From contig CASFAV010000016.1 in assembly GCA_949292905.1 (NCBI GenBank), forward strand, positions 124,001 through 188,000: a stretch of DNA of 64,000 nt, read 5' to 3'. Both the position numbers and the translations under genes were made by a program. Numbering within the stretch: the first letter of the stretch is position 1; each line of letters starts with the position of its first letter. The stretch is from an uncultured Eubacteriales bacterium (lineage in GTDB: Bacteria; Bacillota; Clostridia; Christensenellales; DTU072). Positions 45,716 to 55,038 of this stretch are shown piece by piece. Below the pieces are notes generated by a model. That model was not told where the DNA came from and did no database searches. It was given only the letters and a program-made list of their open reading frames with translations.

Positions 45716-46312
45716 TTATTCGGGTTTATAGAAAGGATACGTAGTTTTATCGTCTTCGCAGATAGGGCGCTTTACGCGGCACGGGACACCTACCGCCACT
45801 ACGTTGGCGGGAATGGGCTTCGTAACGACGCTGCCAGCGCCTATAACGGTGTTGTCGCCTATGGTCACGCCCGCGAGCACTATGCTTCCCGCGCCTATCC
45901 ACACGTTATTTCCGACGGTGATGGGTTTGGCTATTTCGATGCCTTCTTTACGCATCTCGGGATCGATCGCGTGCTCTGCCGTGGTAAATGTGCAATTCGG
46001 CGCGATAAATACGTTGTCTCCGAAAGTGACCGGTAGTCCGTCGTTTATGACGAGATTGTGATTGGAATAAAAGGTTTTGCCGAACCGCAGATTGTATCCG
46101 TAATCGCATTGAAAAGGCGGCGTTATTATAGGCTCTTTATCCGCTTCCTCTCCGATTATGTCGCGTAGAATACTTTTAAGCTTTTGCGTATCGCTCGGCA
46201 GAGTGTGATTATATTCGAAACACTTGTTTTTACACAGAATTATCTGATTTTCATATTCCGGATTGTAGCTCCCTTTGAAAAATCGAGCTTCCGGTACAAA
46301 AGGTCTTTTCAT
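45716..46312 (-). CDS. Maltose/galactoside O-acetyltransferase-like hexapeptide protein
   Basis: 198 aa left-handed beta-helix acyltransferase. It has a Maa-type N-terminal cap, then hexapeptide repeats with the catalytic His in FTTAEHAID and the CoA-binding turn VWIGAGSIVLAGV, ending with PCRVKRPI. The family acetylates sugar hydroxyls from acetyl-CoA; the substrate here is not known. GGAGG precedes the ATG. It is 26 bp downstream of the GDPD gene and probably in the same leftward transcript. Confidence 0.88.
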   Translation of the reverse strand: MKRPFVPEARFFKGSYNPEYENQIILCKNKCFEYNHTLPSDTQKLKSILRDIIGEEADKEPIITPPFQCDYGYNLRFGKTFYSNHNLVINDGLPVTFGDNVFIAPNCTFTTAEHAIDPEMRKEGIEIAKPITVGNNVWIGAGSIVLAGVTIGDNTVIGAGSVVTKPIPANVVAVGVPCRVKRPICEDDKTTYPFYKPE

Positions 46313-46338
46313 ATCTCAACCTCCGTGCGCTTATATCA

Positions 46339-47175
46339 CTATCTGTTCGACCATTCCTCGGAAAAATCGAAATTCGTAGTTATGTAATCCACGCCCATAT
46401 CGGCGTACTTTTCGACAAGTCCGAATTTGTTTACCGTCCAGACTCCGACCTCTCTGCCGCGTTTGTGAGCTTCGTTCACGAGAGTCTTGCTCATCCTTTT
46501 ATACGTCAGCGAAATATTGTAGCCGTCCCATGCAGACAGCAGTCCGAGGAATCCGTAATTTGACAGGTGTTGCGTGACTACGCTTTTATCGTGATTTTCG
46601 GCGGCTTCGACGTGACTTTTCTTGAAACATATCAGTACGAAGTTGTCCCCGCAGTGTTCGCGCGCCGCTTCGATGATATAAATTATTTGCTCGTCGGTCA
46701 TGTCCTCTTGTTTGAGTTCGATTATCGCGGCTTTGCCCGACGCTCCGCAAATCTTCAAATAGGTTTCGAAAGTACATATTTCGGTACCCCGAAAACCGTA
46801 TGAGTTTTCTTTCAATGGCAGATCTTTTATGTCGGAGAAAAGCGATCCCGTGATAAGGATATCTTCGTTTTCGAATGCGTTGTCGTCGTGCGCGCACACC
46901 GGAATTCCGTCAGCGGTGAAGTAAACGTCGGTTTCTATGCCGTAGAAAAATCCGCTGTCCGCCGCGGCGCGGAAGGCTTCTTCGCCGTTCTCGTAGTATT
47001 CGCCGCTCAACCCGCGGTGCGCGATGAAACGCACTTTACTGCCTGCGGTATAGTCTTTCGGCATCTCTTTTGCGTTTGCGTTCAGTACGGCGTACGTTAT
47101 GCCGAAGCCGCACCCGACTATTACGACGAACGCGCACAGTGTAATTATGAATATTTTTTTAAGAGCTCGTTTCAT
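46339..47175 (-). CDS. Membrane-anchored glycerophosphodiester phosphodiesterase
   Basis: 278 aa. An N-terminal uncleaved helix (about residues 8-32) is followed by a GDPD TIM barrel with IAHRG, GIETDVYFT (metal-binding Glu and Asp) and the second catalytic His in VCAHDD. It hydrolyses glycerophosphodiesters from lipid or teichoic-acid turnover, at the outer face of the membrane. The promoter leaves only 6 nt between the -10 box and the ATG and there is no Shine-Dalgarno, so the mRNA is probably leaderless. The divergent neighbour is a metallophosphoesterase, which may work on related substrates. Confidence 0.9.
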   Translation of the reverse strand: MKRALKKIFIITLCAFVVIVGCGFGITYAVLNANAKEMPKDYTAGSKVRFIAHRGLSGEYYENGEEAFRAAADSGFFYGIETDVYFTADGIPVCAHDDNAFENEDILITGSLFSDIKDLPLKENSYGFRGTEICTFETYLKICGASGKAAIIELKQEDMTDEQIIYIIEAAREHCGDNFVLICFKKSHVEAAENHDKSVVTQHLSNYGFLGLLSAWDGYNISLTYKRMSKTLVNEAHKRGREVGVWTVNKFGLVEKYADMGVDYITTNFDFSEEWSNR

Positions 47176-47181
47176 GATCTA

Positions 47182-47210
47182 ATTTTAACTTACCGATATA
47201 TCGATGTCAA
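47182..47210 (-). promoter_or_regulatory. Promoter of the GDPD-acetyltransferase operon
   Basis: Minus strand TTGACA (47210-47205), 17-bp spacer, TAAAAT (47187-47182), TAGATC, then ATG at 47175. Confidence 0.8.
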
Positions 47211-47253
47211 TAGCGTATTTTCAGGCGGATATCCGCCTTTTTTCCCAAACGTA

Positions 47254-47282
47254 TTGTATAATCGTCGAATTTATATTATACT
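47254..47282 (+). promoter_or_regulatory. Promoter of the metallophosphoesterase gene
   Basis: TTGTAT (47254-47259), 17-bp spacer, TATACT (47277-47282), with GGAGG 8 nt later. Just upstream AGGCGGATATCCGCCT (47224-47239) is a perfect palindrome followed by TTTTT, so it can end plus-strand transcripts before this promoter. Confidence 0.65.
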
Positions 47283-47300
47283 GAAACGCGGAGGCGCAAA

Positions 47301-48338
47301 GTGAAACCCGATAAGAAAAAACTTTTTACAATGTTAATTGTCGCGCTCTCGGCGGCGATCGTGACGGGAAGCATTATGATGGGACTTTTCATTCCGGTAC
47401 ACGGAGAGCCTAACGATACCGATTACTGGTCGGAATACGTTCCTTTCGATATAGATTCCATACCGGTCGTAGAAGCGGGGGAGGACGGATTCCGTATCCT
47501 TCAGCTTACGGATCTTCATTACGTCTACCCGCATCTCACCAAGGAAACGGATAAGATTGTGGAAACGCTCGTCAAGGAAAACGATCCCGATATGATAGTG
47601 ATAACCGGCGATTCCGTTATAGGACCGGCGAACGCCTCTTACACGAAGCACCTCGTCAAGCTTATGGACGGTTTCGGCAAGCCGTGGGCGGTGGTGTACG
47701 GCAATCACGACGCCGAAGGTAAAGCCGATAAATTCCGTTTGGGAGAGATTTATTCGGAGTCCGAATACTGTCTCTACGAGAACGGACCCTACAATATCGG
47801 CGGCACGGGCAATTACGCCGTAAACGTCACTAAAAACGGCGCTCCTTTCTACAGCCTCGTGATGATGGACTCGAATATGTACGTCGAGTATGACGGCGAG
47901 AGGGAATACGGCTGTTTTACTCCCTCGCAGGTATACTGGTACGACTGGCTCCAGCAGGGGCTTATCGATAACGGATACGCGCATTCGGTGATGTTTTTCC
48001 ATATTCCGTTCCCCGAATACAGGGACGCTTACGCCGCATGGGAACAAAGCGGTTTCGATCCCGCTATCGGTAGCGGAGAAAGGCGCGAGGAAGAATGTAA
48101 CGCTACCGCAAATCCCGGCATGTTCGATAAAATACTCGAGAAGGGCGCTACCACGCACGTATTCGTGGGACACGACCACGTCAACGATTATATCGTCGAA
48201 TATAAGGGAGTCACGCTCGGCTACGGAGTCAAATCCTCCGAGCAATATTATCATGACGATGACAAGGTAGGCGGGCTTATCGTAGACATCAACGGAGACG
48301 GCAGTGTTTCGCTCACCAGAAAATTCGTGAAAGTTTAG
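47301..48338 (+). CDS. Membrane-anchored calcineurin-like metallophosphoesterase
   Basis: 345 aa. The start is GTG at 47301, preceded by GGAGG. Residues about 8-30 form an N-terminal helix, putting the catalytic domain outside. Metal-site motifs in order: LTDLHY, VITGDSV, VYGNHD, FFHIPF and FVGHDHVND. This is the purple acid/PA3087-like branch of exported phosphoesterases. Its substrate is unknown. It is divergent from the GDPD gene with separate promoters. Confidence 0.9.
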   Translation: MKPDKKKLFTMLIVALSAAIVTGSIMMGLFIPVHGEPNDTDYWSEYVPFDIDSIPVVEAGEDGFRILQLTDLHYVYPHLTKETDKIVETLVKENDPDMIVITGDSVIGPANASYTKHLVKLMDGFGKPWAVVYGNHDAEGKADKFRLGEIYSESEYCLYENGPYNIGGTGNYAVNVTKNGAPFYSLVMMDSNMYVEYDGEREYGCFTPSQVYWYDWLQQGLIDNGYAHSVMFFHIPFPEYRDAYAAWEQSGFDPAIGSGERREEECNATANPGMFDKILEKGATTHVFVGHDHVNDYIVEYKGVTLGYGVKSSEQYYHDDDKVGGLIVDINGDGSVSLTRKFVKV

Positions 48339-48447
48339 GTAAAGCGCGCTTAAAAGGAAAAGTTAAAGGGTATCATTCGTACAGAATACCCGTAAACGAT
48401 AAACATATAAATTTCGCCTTCGGGCGTGAATAATAAAGGAGAATTAT

Positions 48448-49629
48448 ATGGCAAGATTTACATTACCGAGAGATCTGTATTTTGGTAAAGGCAGCCTCGA
48501 GGAGCTTAAGAACCTCAAAGGCAAAAGAGCCGTTATGGTACTGGGCGGCGGATCCATGAAAAGATTCGGCTTTGTCGACAGAGCTATCGCGTACCTCAAG
48601 GAAGCGGGTATCGAAACCAAACTTTTCGAAGGAGTTGAGCCCGATCCTTCCGTAGAGACCGTGATGAAAGGCGCGGAAATGATGAGAGAATTCGAACCCG
48701 ACTGGATAATTTCCATCGGCGGCGGCTCGCCCATAGACGCGGCGAAAGCGATGTGGGTATTCTACGAGTATCCCAAGACCACGTTCAAAAAGATACTTAC
48801 TCCCTTCTCGTTCCCCACGCTCAGAACGAAAGCCAAGTTCTGCGCAATACCTTCCACATCGGGAACGGCTACCGAAGTTACCGCGTTCTCGGTCATAACC
48901 GACTATCAGAAGGGCGTTAAATATCCTCTCGCCGACTTCAACATTACTCCCGACGTGGCGATAGTGGATCCCGACCTTGCGGAGACGATGCCGCAGAAAC
49001 TTACCGCGCATACCGGTATGGACGCGCTTACCCACGCTATCGAAGCGTACGTTTCCACCGTGGCGCAACCTTTCACCGATCCTCTTGCTATGGAAGCCAT
49101 CAAGATCATAAACAATACGCTCAAGGCGAGCTACGACGGCGATATGAAGGCGAGAGAAAGCATGCATTACGCACAATGTATGGCGGGTATGGCGTTCTCC
49201 AACGCGCTGCTCGGAATAACTCACTCCATGGCGCATAAGACGGGAGCGGCGTTCAGCACGGGACACATTCCTCACGGATGCGCTAACGCGATGTATCTTC
49301 CCTACGTTATCCAGTATAACGCGGTGAATAAGAGGGCGAAGTCGCGTTATGCGGAGATAGCTAAAGCTATAGGACTGAAAGGCAAGTCCGCTACCGCGCT
49401 CGTGAACGCGCTCTGCGACGTGATAAGGGATATGAACAAATACTTCGGCATACCCTCTTCGTTGAAGGAGTACGGCATCGACGAAGCGGAATTCCTCGCA
49501 AAGATAGACGAAATAGCGAAGCTCGCGGTAGGCGACGCCTGCACCGGCTCCAACCCGCGTCCGATAACCCCCGCGAAGATGAAGGCGCTGTTCATGCACG
49601 TTTACTACGGCACTCCCGTGAAGGTGTGA
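48448..49629 (+). CDS. Iron-containing alcohol dehydrogenase (group III)
   Basis: 393 aa. NAD-binding GGGSMKR and GGGSPIDAAKAMW, then metal ligands in TGMDALTHAIEAY (Asp, His) and HSMAHKTGAAFSTGHIPHG (two His). It is the clostridial NADH-dependent butanol/1,2-propanediol dehydrogenase type and serves in fermentation to dispose of reducing power. AAAGGAG lies before the ATG. A GGGTAT...ATACCC imperfect palindrome with inner ATTC/GAAT sits at 48368-48391 and may be an operator. It is a single-gene unit ending at the hairpin 49676-49702. Confidence 0.93.
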   Translation: MARFTLPRDLYFGKGSLEELKNLKGKRAVMVLGGGSMKRFGFVDRAIAYLKEAGIETKLFEGVEPDPSVETVMKGAEMMREFEPDWIISIGGGSPIDAAKAMWVFYEYPKTTFKKILTPFSFPTLRTKAKFCAIPSTSGTATEVTAFSVITDYQKGVKYPLADFNITPDVAIVDPDLAETMPQKLTAHTGMDALTHAIEAYVSTVAQPFTDPLAMEAIKIINNTLKASYDGDMKARESMHYAQCMAGMAFSNALLGITHSMAHKTGAAFSTGHIPHGCANAMYLPYVIQYNAVNKRAKSRYAEIAKAIGLKGKSATALVNALCDVIRDMNKYFGIPSSLKEYGIDEAEFLAKIDEIAKLAVGDACTGSNPRPITPAKMKALFMHVYYGTPVKV

Positions 49630-49675
49630 TAATAAGCGCAAATTCACTCGTTCGTAAAGACAATATGTAATCGGT

Positions 49676-49702
49676 ACGCCCCGCACATATCGAGCGGGGC
49701 GT
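49676..49702 (+). terminator. Terminator of the alcohol dehydrogenase gene
   Basis: ACGCCCCGC (49676-49684) pairs with GCGGGGCGT (49694-49702), a 9-bp perfect stem with a 9-nt loop, followed by CTTGAATTTT, a weak U-tract. Confidence 0.65.
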
Positions 49703-49855
49703 CTTGAATTTTAGTAGGGGACAGCGGGTCTATTCCGTGATATAGCGGGCTTTCTTTATCGAGGATATGCGTTTCGGTTCTTTTCGCCGCAGTCGTAAGA
49801 TCGCCGACTTCGGTCCTTATACCGTACCCGCGATTCGGGGTAAGTAATGGGAGCA

Positions 49856-49884
49856 TTGACATATCGGTATTGTTAAAGTACAAT
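49856..49884 (+). promoter_or_regulatory. Promoter of the small lipoprotein gene
   Basis: TTGACA (49856-49861), 17-bp spacer, TACAAT (49879-49884), about 50 nt before the start codon, which has AGAGGAG. Confidence 0.8.
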
Positions 49885-49933
49885 TAAACCGTAGCTACAG
49901 GCTGATATGATTTGAAGAAAGAGGAGAAATATT

Positions 49934-50458
49934 ATGAAAGCAAAAGTATCGAAAATGTTGTTCCGTATATTGCCGATGATATTGATACTGACTTTTTTGA
50001 CTGCGTTAACGGTTGCCTGTAGAGGCGAGGCAAGCAAGTATCATGCAGAACTTTACGGTATCGGTTATGACGATATGACCGCTGAATTCGCGGAAAGCAA
50101 CAGAACATACGGCACTTATTATAAGGATGCCGACGGCGAAACGATCAAGGATACAGACTCGCCGCGAACGCGCACTCGCATAATAGGCAATGAGGATGAA
50201 TTTGCGGCAGTATTTATAAATTTTCCCGCCGACGTAGATTTAGGAAAGCAAATGATCGTAATGTACATGTCTACCGTAAGCAACAACAGGGCGTGTCGCT
50301 TGAAAAAATTGACGTTGGATGACGGAAAATTGGAAATAACATTTAAAGTTCAGCCTGTTAAACCGGGGATCAAGGATTCCACAATGCCCGGGACAAGATT
50401 TTTAGCCGTCGTTATGGACAAAGCCGACGTGGACTCGGTTGAATTTATTCAGGAATGA
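49934..50458 (+). CDS. Small lipoprotein of unknown function
   Basis: 174 aa with signal peptide and lipobox LTVAC (Cys29). The mature part is a mixed alpha/beta domain with PxxxxKQMIVMYM-like and LDDGKLEITFKV strands, perhaps an Ig-like or protease-inhibitor-type fold, but I cannot name a family. It has its own promoter and the strong terminator 50472-50513, so it is a single-gene unit. Confidence 0.7.
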   Translation: MKAKVSKMLFRILPMILILTFLTALTVACRGEASKYHAELYGIGYDDMTAEFAESNRTYGTYYKDADGETIKDTDSPRTRTRIIGNEDEFAAVFINFPADVDLGKQMIVMYMSTVSNNRACRLKKLTLDDGKLEITFKVQPVKPGIKDSTMPGTRFLAVVMDKADVDSVEFIQE

Positions 50459-50471
50459 TTTACGTCAAAAG

Positions 50472-50513
50472 AAAAAGCAAAGGCACCGAATCATATCGGT
50501 GCCTTTGCTTTTT
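50472..50513. terminator. Bidirectional terminator for lipoprotein gene and tRNA-Ala
   Basis: An 18-bp perfect stem (50472-50489 with 50496-50513), loop ATCATA, with A-tract and T-tract at the ends. The right arm runs up to the CCA end of the tRNA. It ends the lipoprotein gene on one strand and the tRNA on the other. Confidence 0.9.
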
Positions 50514-50588
50514 GGTGGAGATAAGGGGATTCGAACCCCTGACCTATGCGTTGCGAACGCATCGCTCTACCAACTGAGCCATATCCCC
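50513..50588 (-). tRNA. tRNA-Ala (anticodon CGC)
   Basis: 76 nt with encoded CCA. Acceptor stem GGGGATA with TATCTCC (one G-U), anticodon loop TTCGCAA giving CGC (codon GCG), T-loop GTTCGAATC. The usual D-arm GCTCAGTTGGTAGAGC is intact. Confidence 0.95.
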
Positions 50589-50613
50589 GCAAGCATTCTT
50601 TGAATGCTATGCT

Positions 50614-50642
50614 ATTATATCAAAGCGGTTTCACTTTGTCAA
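50614..50642 (-). promoter_or_regulatory. Consensus promoter of tRNA-Ala
   Basis: Minus strand TTGACA (50642-50637), 17-bp spacer, TATAAT (50619-50614). A 7-bp hairpin AGCATTC/GAATGCT (50592-50608) lies between it and the tRNA and may mark the processing site. Confidence 0.9.
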
Positions 50643-50708
50643 TATTTTTACCGTGGTTCGAAGACTTTTTTATAGGTAGTTTTGCGGCGCGTAAGCAGGG
50701 AAGGAAAT

Positions 50709-51398
50709 TTATATTTCGAAGACCTTACCTTCTTCCGCGATTTCCGCTTCCGGAACATCGGAATATAACGCTTTCGCGTCGCAGCCGGGCGCTATGTGCG
50801 TGACGATAAGCTTCGCGCCCGTCAGACGAGTAAGTTTCAAGGCGTCGCTCTTTATCATATGCGGTCCGCGGAAATCGTCGGGTTTGGCGCAGTCGGCAAG
50901 TATGACGTCCGAGTCCGAAGCGGCTTCGGCGAGCCCGTCGAAATATACCGTGTCGCCCGTATAAAATAAAGTTTTGTCACCTTTTACCTTGACGGCATAG
51001 CTGTCTACCGGGTGCTTAACTTTATAAAACTCAAGTGTAAGATCTCTGCATTTATACATTGTTTCTGTAGCGATTGGTACTATATTAAAGTTTTTTGAAT
51101 TGAGTAGCTCAAGATACCAATTTGTATTTTGTTCGGCGACGTAGACGTCGAGTACGACGGGGGTATTCTCAAGAGCGTACTTGAGAGTGAGCATATCCGA
51201 GGTGTGATCGTAGTGAAGGTGTGAGAGGAAGATCCCGTCAATTTGGTCCGCGGTGACCGAGTTTAAGAGTCGCGCGAGGGCGCCGGAGCCGAGATCCATA
51301 ACCAAACGGGTGTTTCCGTAAGTGACGAGGTAACCGCTGGTGGCTTCACCGGGTCTTGCCGCATATGGCCCGTGGCAACCGAGTATTTTGAGTTTCAT
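50709..51398 (-). CDS. MBL-fold metallohydrolase (RNase Z-like)
   Basis: About 229 aa. Beta-lactamase fold with HLHYDHTSD (metal ligands HxHxDH), a later GDT, and a C-terminal THIAPG ligand. The layout is that of the ElaC/RNase Z-like group or a phosphodiesterase with a similar fold. GGAGC supports the start at 51398; the longer frame has no such site. It is cytoplasmic with unknown substrate. It lies 120 bp upstream of tRNA-Ala on the same strand, which does not prove a role in tRNA processing. Confidence 0.85.
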   Translation of the reverse strand: MKLKILGCHGPYAARPGEATSGYLVTYGNTRLVMDLGSGALARLLNSVTADQIDGIFLSHLHYDHTSDMLTLKYALENTPVVLDVYVAEQNTNWYLELLNSKNFNIVPIATETMYKCRDLTLEFYKVKHPVDSYAVKVKGDKTLFYTGDTVYFDGLAEAASDSDVILADCAKPDDFRGPHMIKSDALKLTRLTGAKLIVTHIAPGCDAKALYSDVPEAEIAEEGKVFEI

Positions 51399-51451
51399 TG
51401 TTTTTGCTCCTTTTTCGGTTTGGGATATCGCTTTTGCGCGTTGCAAGAATT

Positions 51452-51480
51452 ATTGTACACGTTCGGCGCGCTTATTGCAA
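51452..51480 (-). promoter_or_regulatory. Promoter of the MBL-fold gene
   Basis: Minus strand TTGCAA (51480-51475), 17-bp spacer, TACAAT (51457-51452). Confidence 0.7.
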
Positions 51481-51516
51481 GCGTATGCGCGAGCGCACAA
51501 TTTGGATATGTGCGTA

Positions 51517-51545
51517 TTGACAAAGCCCGCGCTTGATGTTATATT
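51517..51545 (+). promoter_or_regulatory. Promoter of the lipoprotein-PurL-like-glycosidase block
   Basis: TTGACA (51517-51522), 17-bp spacer, TATATT (51540-51545), 35 nt before the lipoprotein start. No further promoter as good is seen until 62.8 kb. Confidence 0.8.
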
Positions 51546-51579
51546 ATTTTTAATAAATTAAATTGACGGAATTACTGAT

Positions 51580-54500
51580 ATGCGAAAGTCCAAATTGATA
51601 CTCCTGATCGTTTCAATTGCGCTTATAGCCGCCGTTGTAGCCGGCTGTACTACCGAAAATGAGAGCGAGTATACCCTGGAACTCAATCCGAATACTTCCG
51701 CCGCGTATTACGACGCGGTCGCCGACGCTTACGTGTTTACGCAGGGCGAAATCGATTGGTCTGCATTCTCGTTTTTCGTTTTCGACGCAAACGGCAGCAT
51801 GGTCGACAGCGTCAAAGTCACCGAAAGCATGATATCCGCAGAGGATAAAGCCAAGGTTGCCGATACCGGAACAAATACCGTCACTATAATTTATCAAGGC
51901 GCGAGGCTCTACATCACTTTGAAGATCGTTCCCAAGACCGAAGTCGTCTATTACACCGTCACGTATAATGCCGGCAAAGGCGGATTCAACGGTTCCGACA
52001 TCGTCACGGAAACCGACGCGGACGGGAACACACTATATAAAGTCGAGTACGCCGACGGTCTTATCGACATATTGGAGCAACCGGTAAGACCGGGATACGA
52101 TTTCGTCGGTTGGTACGTAAGCGACAATTTCACCGGAGCCAAAGTAGTGGCGCCGTATACCGTTACGCGCGATATCGTTTTCTATGCAAAATGGTCGGAT
52201 CAGCGCAAATACTCGGTAAGATACGACAGCTATCTCGGGACTCGCTACGACGGACAGCTATCCAAAGTGGACGGCATCGAACACGGTAACTTCATTCAGC
52301 TTATTTCGGCGCCCGACAAAACGGGTTACGAATTCAAAGGCTATTACGTTCTCGGTGCGGATGAAGTTTTCGACGAATCCGCAACGAGATTCATTCCCGC
52401 CGACGCGGAAGACAAGTCCGTCGAAGTCACTTCCGATCTCGTGATAAGAATTTATTACGAAGTTGAAATCATCCGACTGACTTATATTTCCCCGGAATGG
52501 AACGAGGATACCGTCGTGTACGGCGTTCCGGCAGAGTACAAGTCAAACATTACGATATACAACGGGAGTTATTTAAGCGGATGGTGTTACGTGGCGGAAG
52601 TCGAGTATAACGACTTACTTACCGCCGGCATTGAGCCCATACCCGAGATAGACGAAGTGCCCGGAGCAGAAGGCGTCTGGATAGACACCGCGACGGGGAA
52701 AGAGCCCGTATATTCGAGAGCGACTCACGACATGATAATCCTCGCCGTGTACGAAGCGTACACGTACACGATGTATTTCTATTACGACGAAAACTTCACT
52801 ATTCCGATCACCGACGCCAACAATAAGCAGATCGTGCGCACGGCTGAATACGGTCACACCGTGGAGACAACGCCCGCTATGCCCGAGAAAGAGGGGCATA
52901 CCGGCGCTTGGATGACCTTGGTCGACGGAACTTTCGAGGTGACGGATATAGCTTCGCTCGTCATGTTCGACGATGTGAACGTATACGTCGAATATACTCC
53001 CATACCTTACGAGATCAAATTTTATTATACCGCACCCGGCAGTAGCGAGGACACGGTAAAAACTTATGTCTTCCCTTACGGTTACACGATAGAAAGCGTG
53101 CCCGAGGACACGTATAACGAGATAATCGGTTATTATCCCGAAAAATATTATTCCGTCGAATGGTATTCCAACCGCAGTCTCGACATCAGCAAGCTCGTGT
53201 CTTTCCCGCAGAACGTCAAAGGCGCCGTTTCGTTCTACGCCAAGCCCGTGGAATTGCCTTATACGGTTGTGTTCAGGGTGAACGACGGCAACGACGTTAT
53301 TTCAGAAACCAAAGAAGTCATGCGCGGAGCATTCGTTATTCCGCCGGAGATCATATTCGACGAATCGTCCGAAAACGCGGGCTACGAGATAATAGGATGG
53401 CGTACCCGCAATCCCTCCAAGTTCAGCGTATACGACTCATCCGTAACTTACAGTGCAGGCGATTACGTGTATTATAACGGCTCGTTCTATATCTGTAACG
53501 CTACCGTTCAGGGAGTCGCACCGGGCGGTTCCGGAGGATCCTGGAGCCCCGACGACGAAGGCATATGGGACAATTATCTCTTTGCCAATATAGGTACGAC
53601 CGGCATACAGATCTACGATTTCCACGAATATAATCCGGATCCGTTATACGACAGAGCGTTTTACCCGATGCTCGAATCCAAAAAATATAACGTCACATTT
53701 ATGAATATGACGAGCGTGAGCGGAACCGCGGAAACCGGTTACGTAAATGAGTTCGGTTCGGTAGGTACATACGTATTCAGCCACGGCGATCAATACATCG
53801 CCAACGAATTGAAAGCGGTGTCCGACGCCGTGTCCGGCAACCCTCCGATATATACCGACGAAACGGTATCTTCCGACTTCGTTTTCGACGGTTGGTATAC
53901 CGACCCCGAATTCGCGACGCTGAAAGTCGATTTTTCGAGCGGATATTACGACTTTAAGGAGGACACCGTATTCTATGCGAGGTGGATAGACCGTCTGCGC
54001 GGCACCGACGGACTGATATATACGCCGGTCTACGCCGCCGACGGCGTGACCGTAATGTCGTATACCGTCACCGGTTTCCGTCCTACAGCCGCGGAATACT
54101 CTTACATAGACGTCAGAATACCCGAAAATTACAACGGAGCGCCTGTTACCGCCATCGCGGATAATGCCTTCTCAGATCTGAGTAAGACCGTTTTCGTTAC
54201 TTCGGTCAGTTTGTCAAACAACGTTAAATCCATAGGCGATAACGCCTTTGCCGCTTTCTTCGCGCTCGAAACGTTCGAATTGGGCAATTCTTCCGCTTTC
54301 GTATTCGAGAACGGAGCGCTGTATTCTGCCGACCGTACGGTGCTGTACAGATTGGCGCCCGCGTACGCATACTCTGCGACGTTCGCTCTTCCGAATAGCG
54401 TAACGGAAATAAAAGGCGGAGCATTCGCGTATTGCGCTTCGCTTGTCGAATTCATCACCGCAGAAGATACTTCGTCACTTACGAGAATTGGCGCTTACGC

Positions 54501-55038
54501 TTTCGACGGTTGCGAGAGCTTGCTCGGAGTAACGTTGCCGGATACGCTTAACGCGATAGGGGAGTATGCTTTCCGCAACTGTTATAAGCTCAAAAACATT
54601 TACGGCGGCAACGGACTGCGAGTCGTGGGCTATGCCGCTTTCGAAGACGTTATCGGCGCATTGAACGTATCGGCGGACGGCAAATACGTAAGCGTAGGCA
54701 AAGTACTCGTTTCCTACGTAGGCAACGACGTCGCGCTTACGCTCGACGACGAGTTCGTAGCTATCGCCGCAGGCGCTTTCGCGGACAGTACCGAACTTCT
54801 TTCCGTGACCGTGGCGTTGACTTCGAAACTGGAATATATAGGCGATAGAGCGTTCGAAGGCGCTTTCGGACTCAATACGTTCAAACTGGAAGGAAGCAAT
54901 AAAGTCGAAGCCGCGCCGGAAGCTTTCTACGGCATATCTTCGTCGGCTACGCTCCGAGTCAACGGCGCTCTCGTCGACGATTACCGTGCCGACGCGGCTT
55001 ATGCGTCGGTATTCGGGGAGTCCATATTCGCCATATGA
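51580..55038 (+). CDS. BspA/InlB-type repeat lipoprotein with CBM-like insertion
   Basis: 1152 aa. Signal peptide with lipobox VAGC (Cys23). Residues about 120-450 contain InlB B-repeat (Listeria-Bacteroides) units marked YDFVGWY, YEFKGYY and similar. Residues about 618-665 resemble a chitin-binding type 3 (CBM5/12) module: SAGDYVYYNGSFYICN followed by W. Another InlB unit follows (FVFDGWY). Residues about 830-1130 are BspA-like leucine-rich repeats (LRR_5) with IGDNAFAAF, IKGGAFAYC, IGAYAFDGC and IGEYAFRNC. BspA-type proteins mediate adhesion to host or partner cells. Its stop overlaps the start of the PurL-like gene (ATGA), which is unexpected for a surface protein and a nucleotide-enzyme relative. 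Confidence 0.88.
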   Translation: MRKSKLILLIVSIALIAAVVAGCTTENESEYTLELNPNTSAAYYDAVADAYVFTQGEIDWSAFSFFVFDANGSMVDSVKVTESMISAEDKAKVADTGTNTVTIIYQGARLYITLKIVPKTEVVYYTVTYNAGKGGFNGSDIVTETDADGNTLYKVEYADGLIDILEQPVRPGYDFVGWYVSDNFTGAKVVAPYTVTRDIVFYAKWSDQRKYSVRYDSYLGTRYDGQLSKVDGIEHGNFIQLISAPDKTGYEFKGYYVLGADEVFDESATRFIPADAEDKSVEVTSDLVIRIYYEVEIIRLTYISPEWNEDTVVYGVPAEYKSNITIYNGSYLSGWCYVAEVEYNDLLTAGIEPIPEIDEVPGAEGVWIDTATGKEPVYSRATHDMIILAVYEAYTYTMYFYYDENFTIPITDANNKQIVRTAEYGHTVETTPAMPEKEGHTGAWMTLVDGTFEVTDIASLVMFDDVNVYVEYTPIPYEIKFYYTAPGSSEDTVKTYVFPYGYTIESVPEDTYNEIIGYYPEKYYSVEWYSNRSLDISKLVSFPQNVKGAVSFYAKPVELPYTVVFRVNDGNDVISETKEVMRGAFVIPPEIIFDESSENAGYEIIGWRTRNPSKFSVYDSSVTYSAGDYVYYNGSFYICNATVQGVAPGGSGGSWSPDDEGIWDNYLFANIGTTGIQIYDFHEYNPDPLYDRAFYPMLESKKYNVTFMNMTSVSGTAETGYVNEFGSVGTYVFSHGDQYIANELKAVSDAVSGNPPIYTDETVSSDFVFDGWYTDPEFATLKVDFSSGYYDFKEDTVFYARWIDRLRGTDGLIYTPVYAADGVTVMSYTVTGFRPTAAEYSYIDVRIPENYNGAPVTAIADNAFSDLSKTVFVTSVSLSNNVKSIGDNAFAAFFALETFELGNSSAFVFENGALYSADRTVLYRLAPAYAYSATFALPNSVTEIKGGAFAYCASLVEFITAEDTSSLTRIGAYAFDGCESLLGVTLPDTLNAIGEYAFRNCYKLKNIYGGNGLRVVGYAAFEDVIGALNVSADGKYVSVGKVLVSYVGNDVALTLDDEFVAIAAGAFADSTELLSVTVALTSKLEYIGDRAFEGAFGLNTFKLEGSNKVEAAPEAFYGISSSATLRVNGALVDDYRADAAYASVFGESIFAI

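Noticed and set aside
49644..49883. 79-codon minus-strand frame between the alcohol dehydrogenase and lipoprotein genes
   Set aside because: It covers the alcohol dehydrogenase terminator and the lipoprotein promoter, and has no recognisable features.
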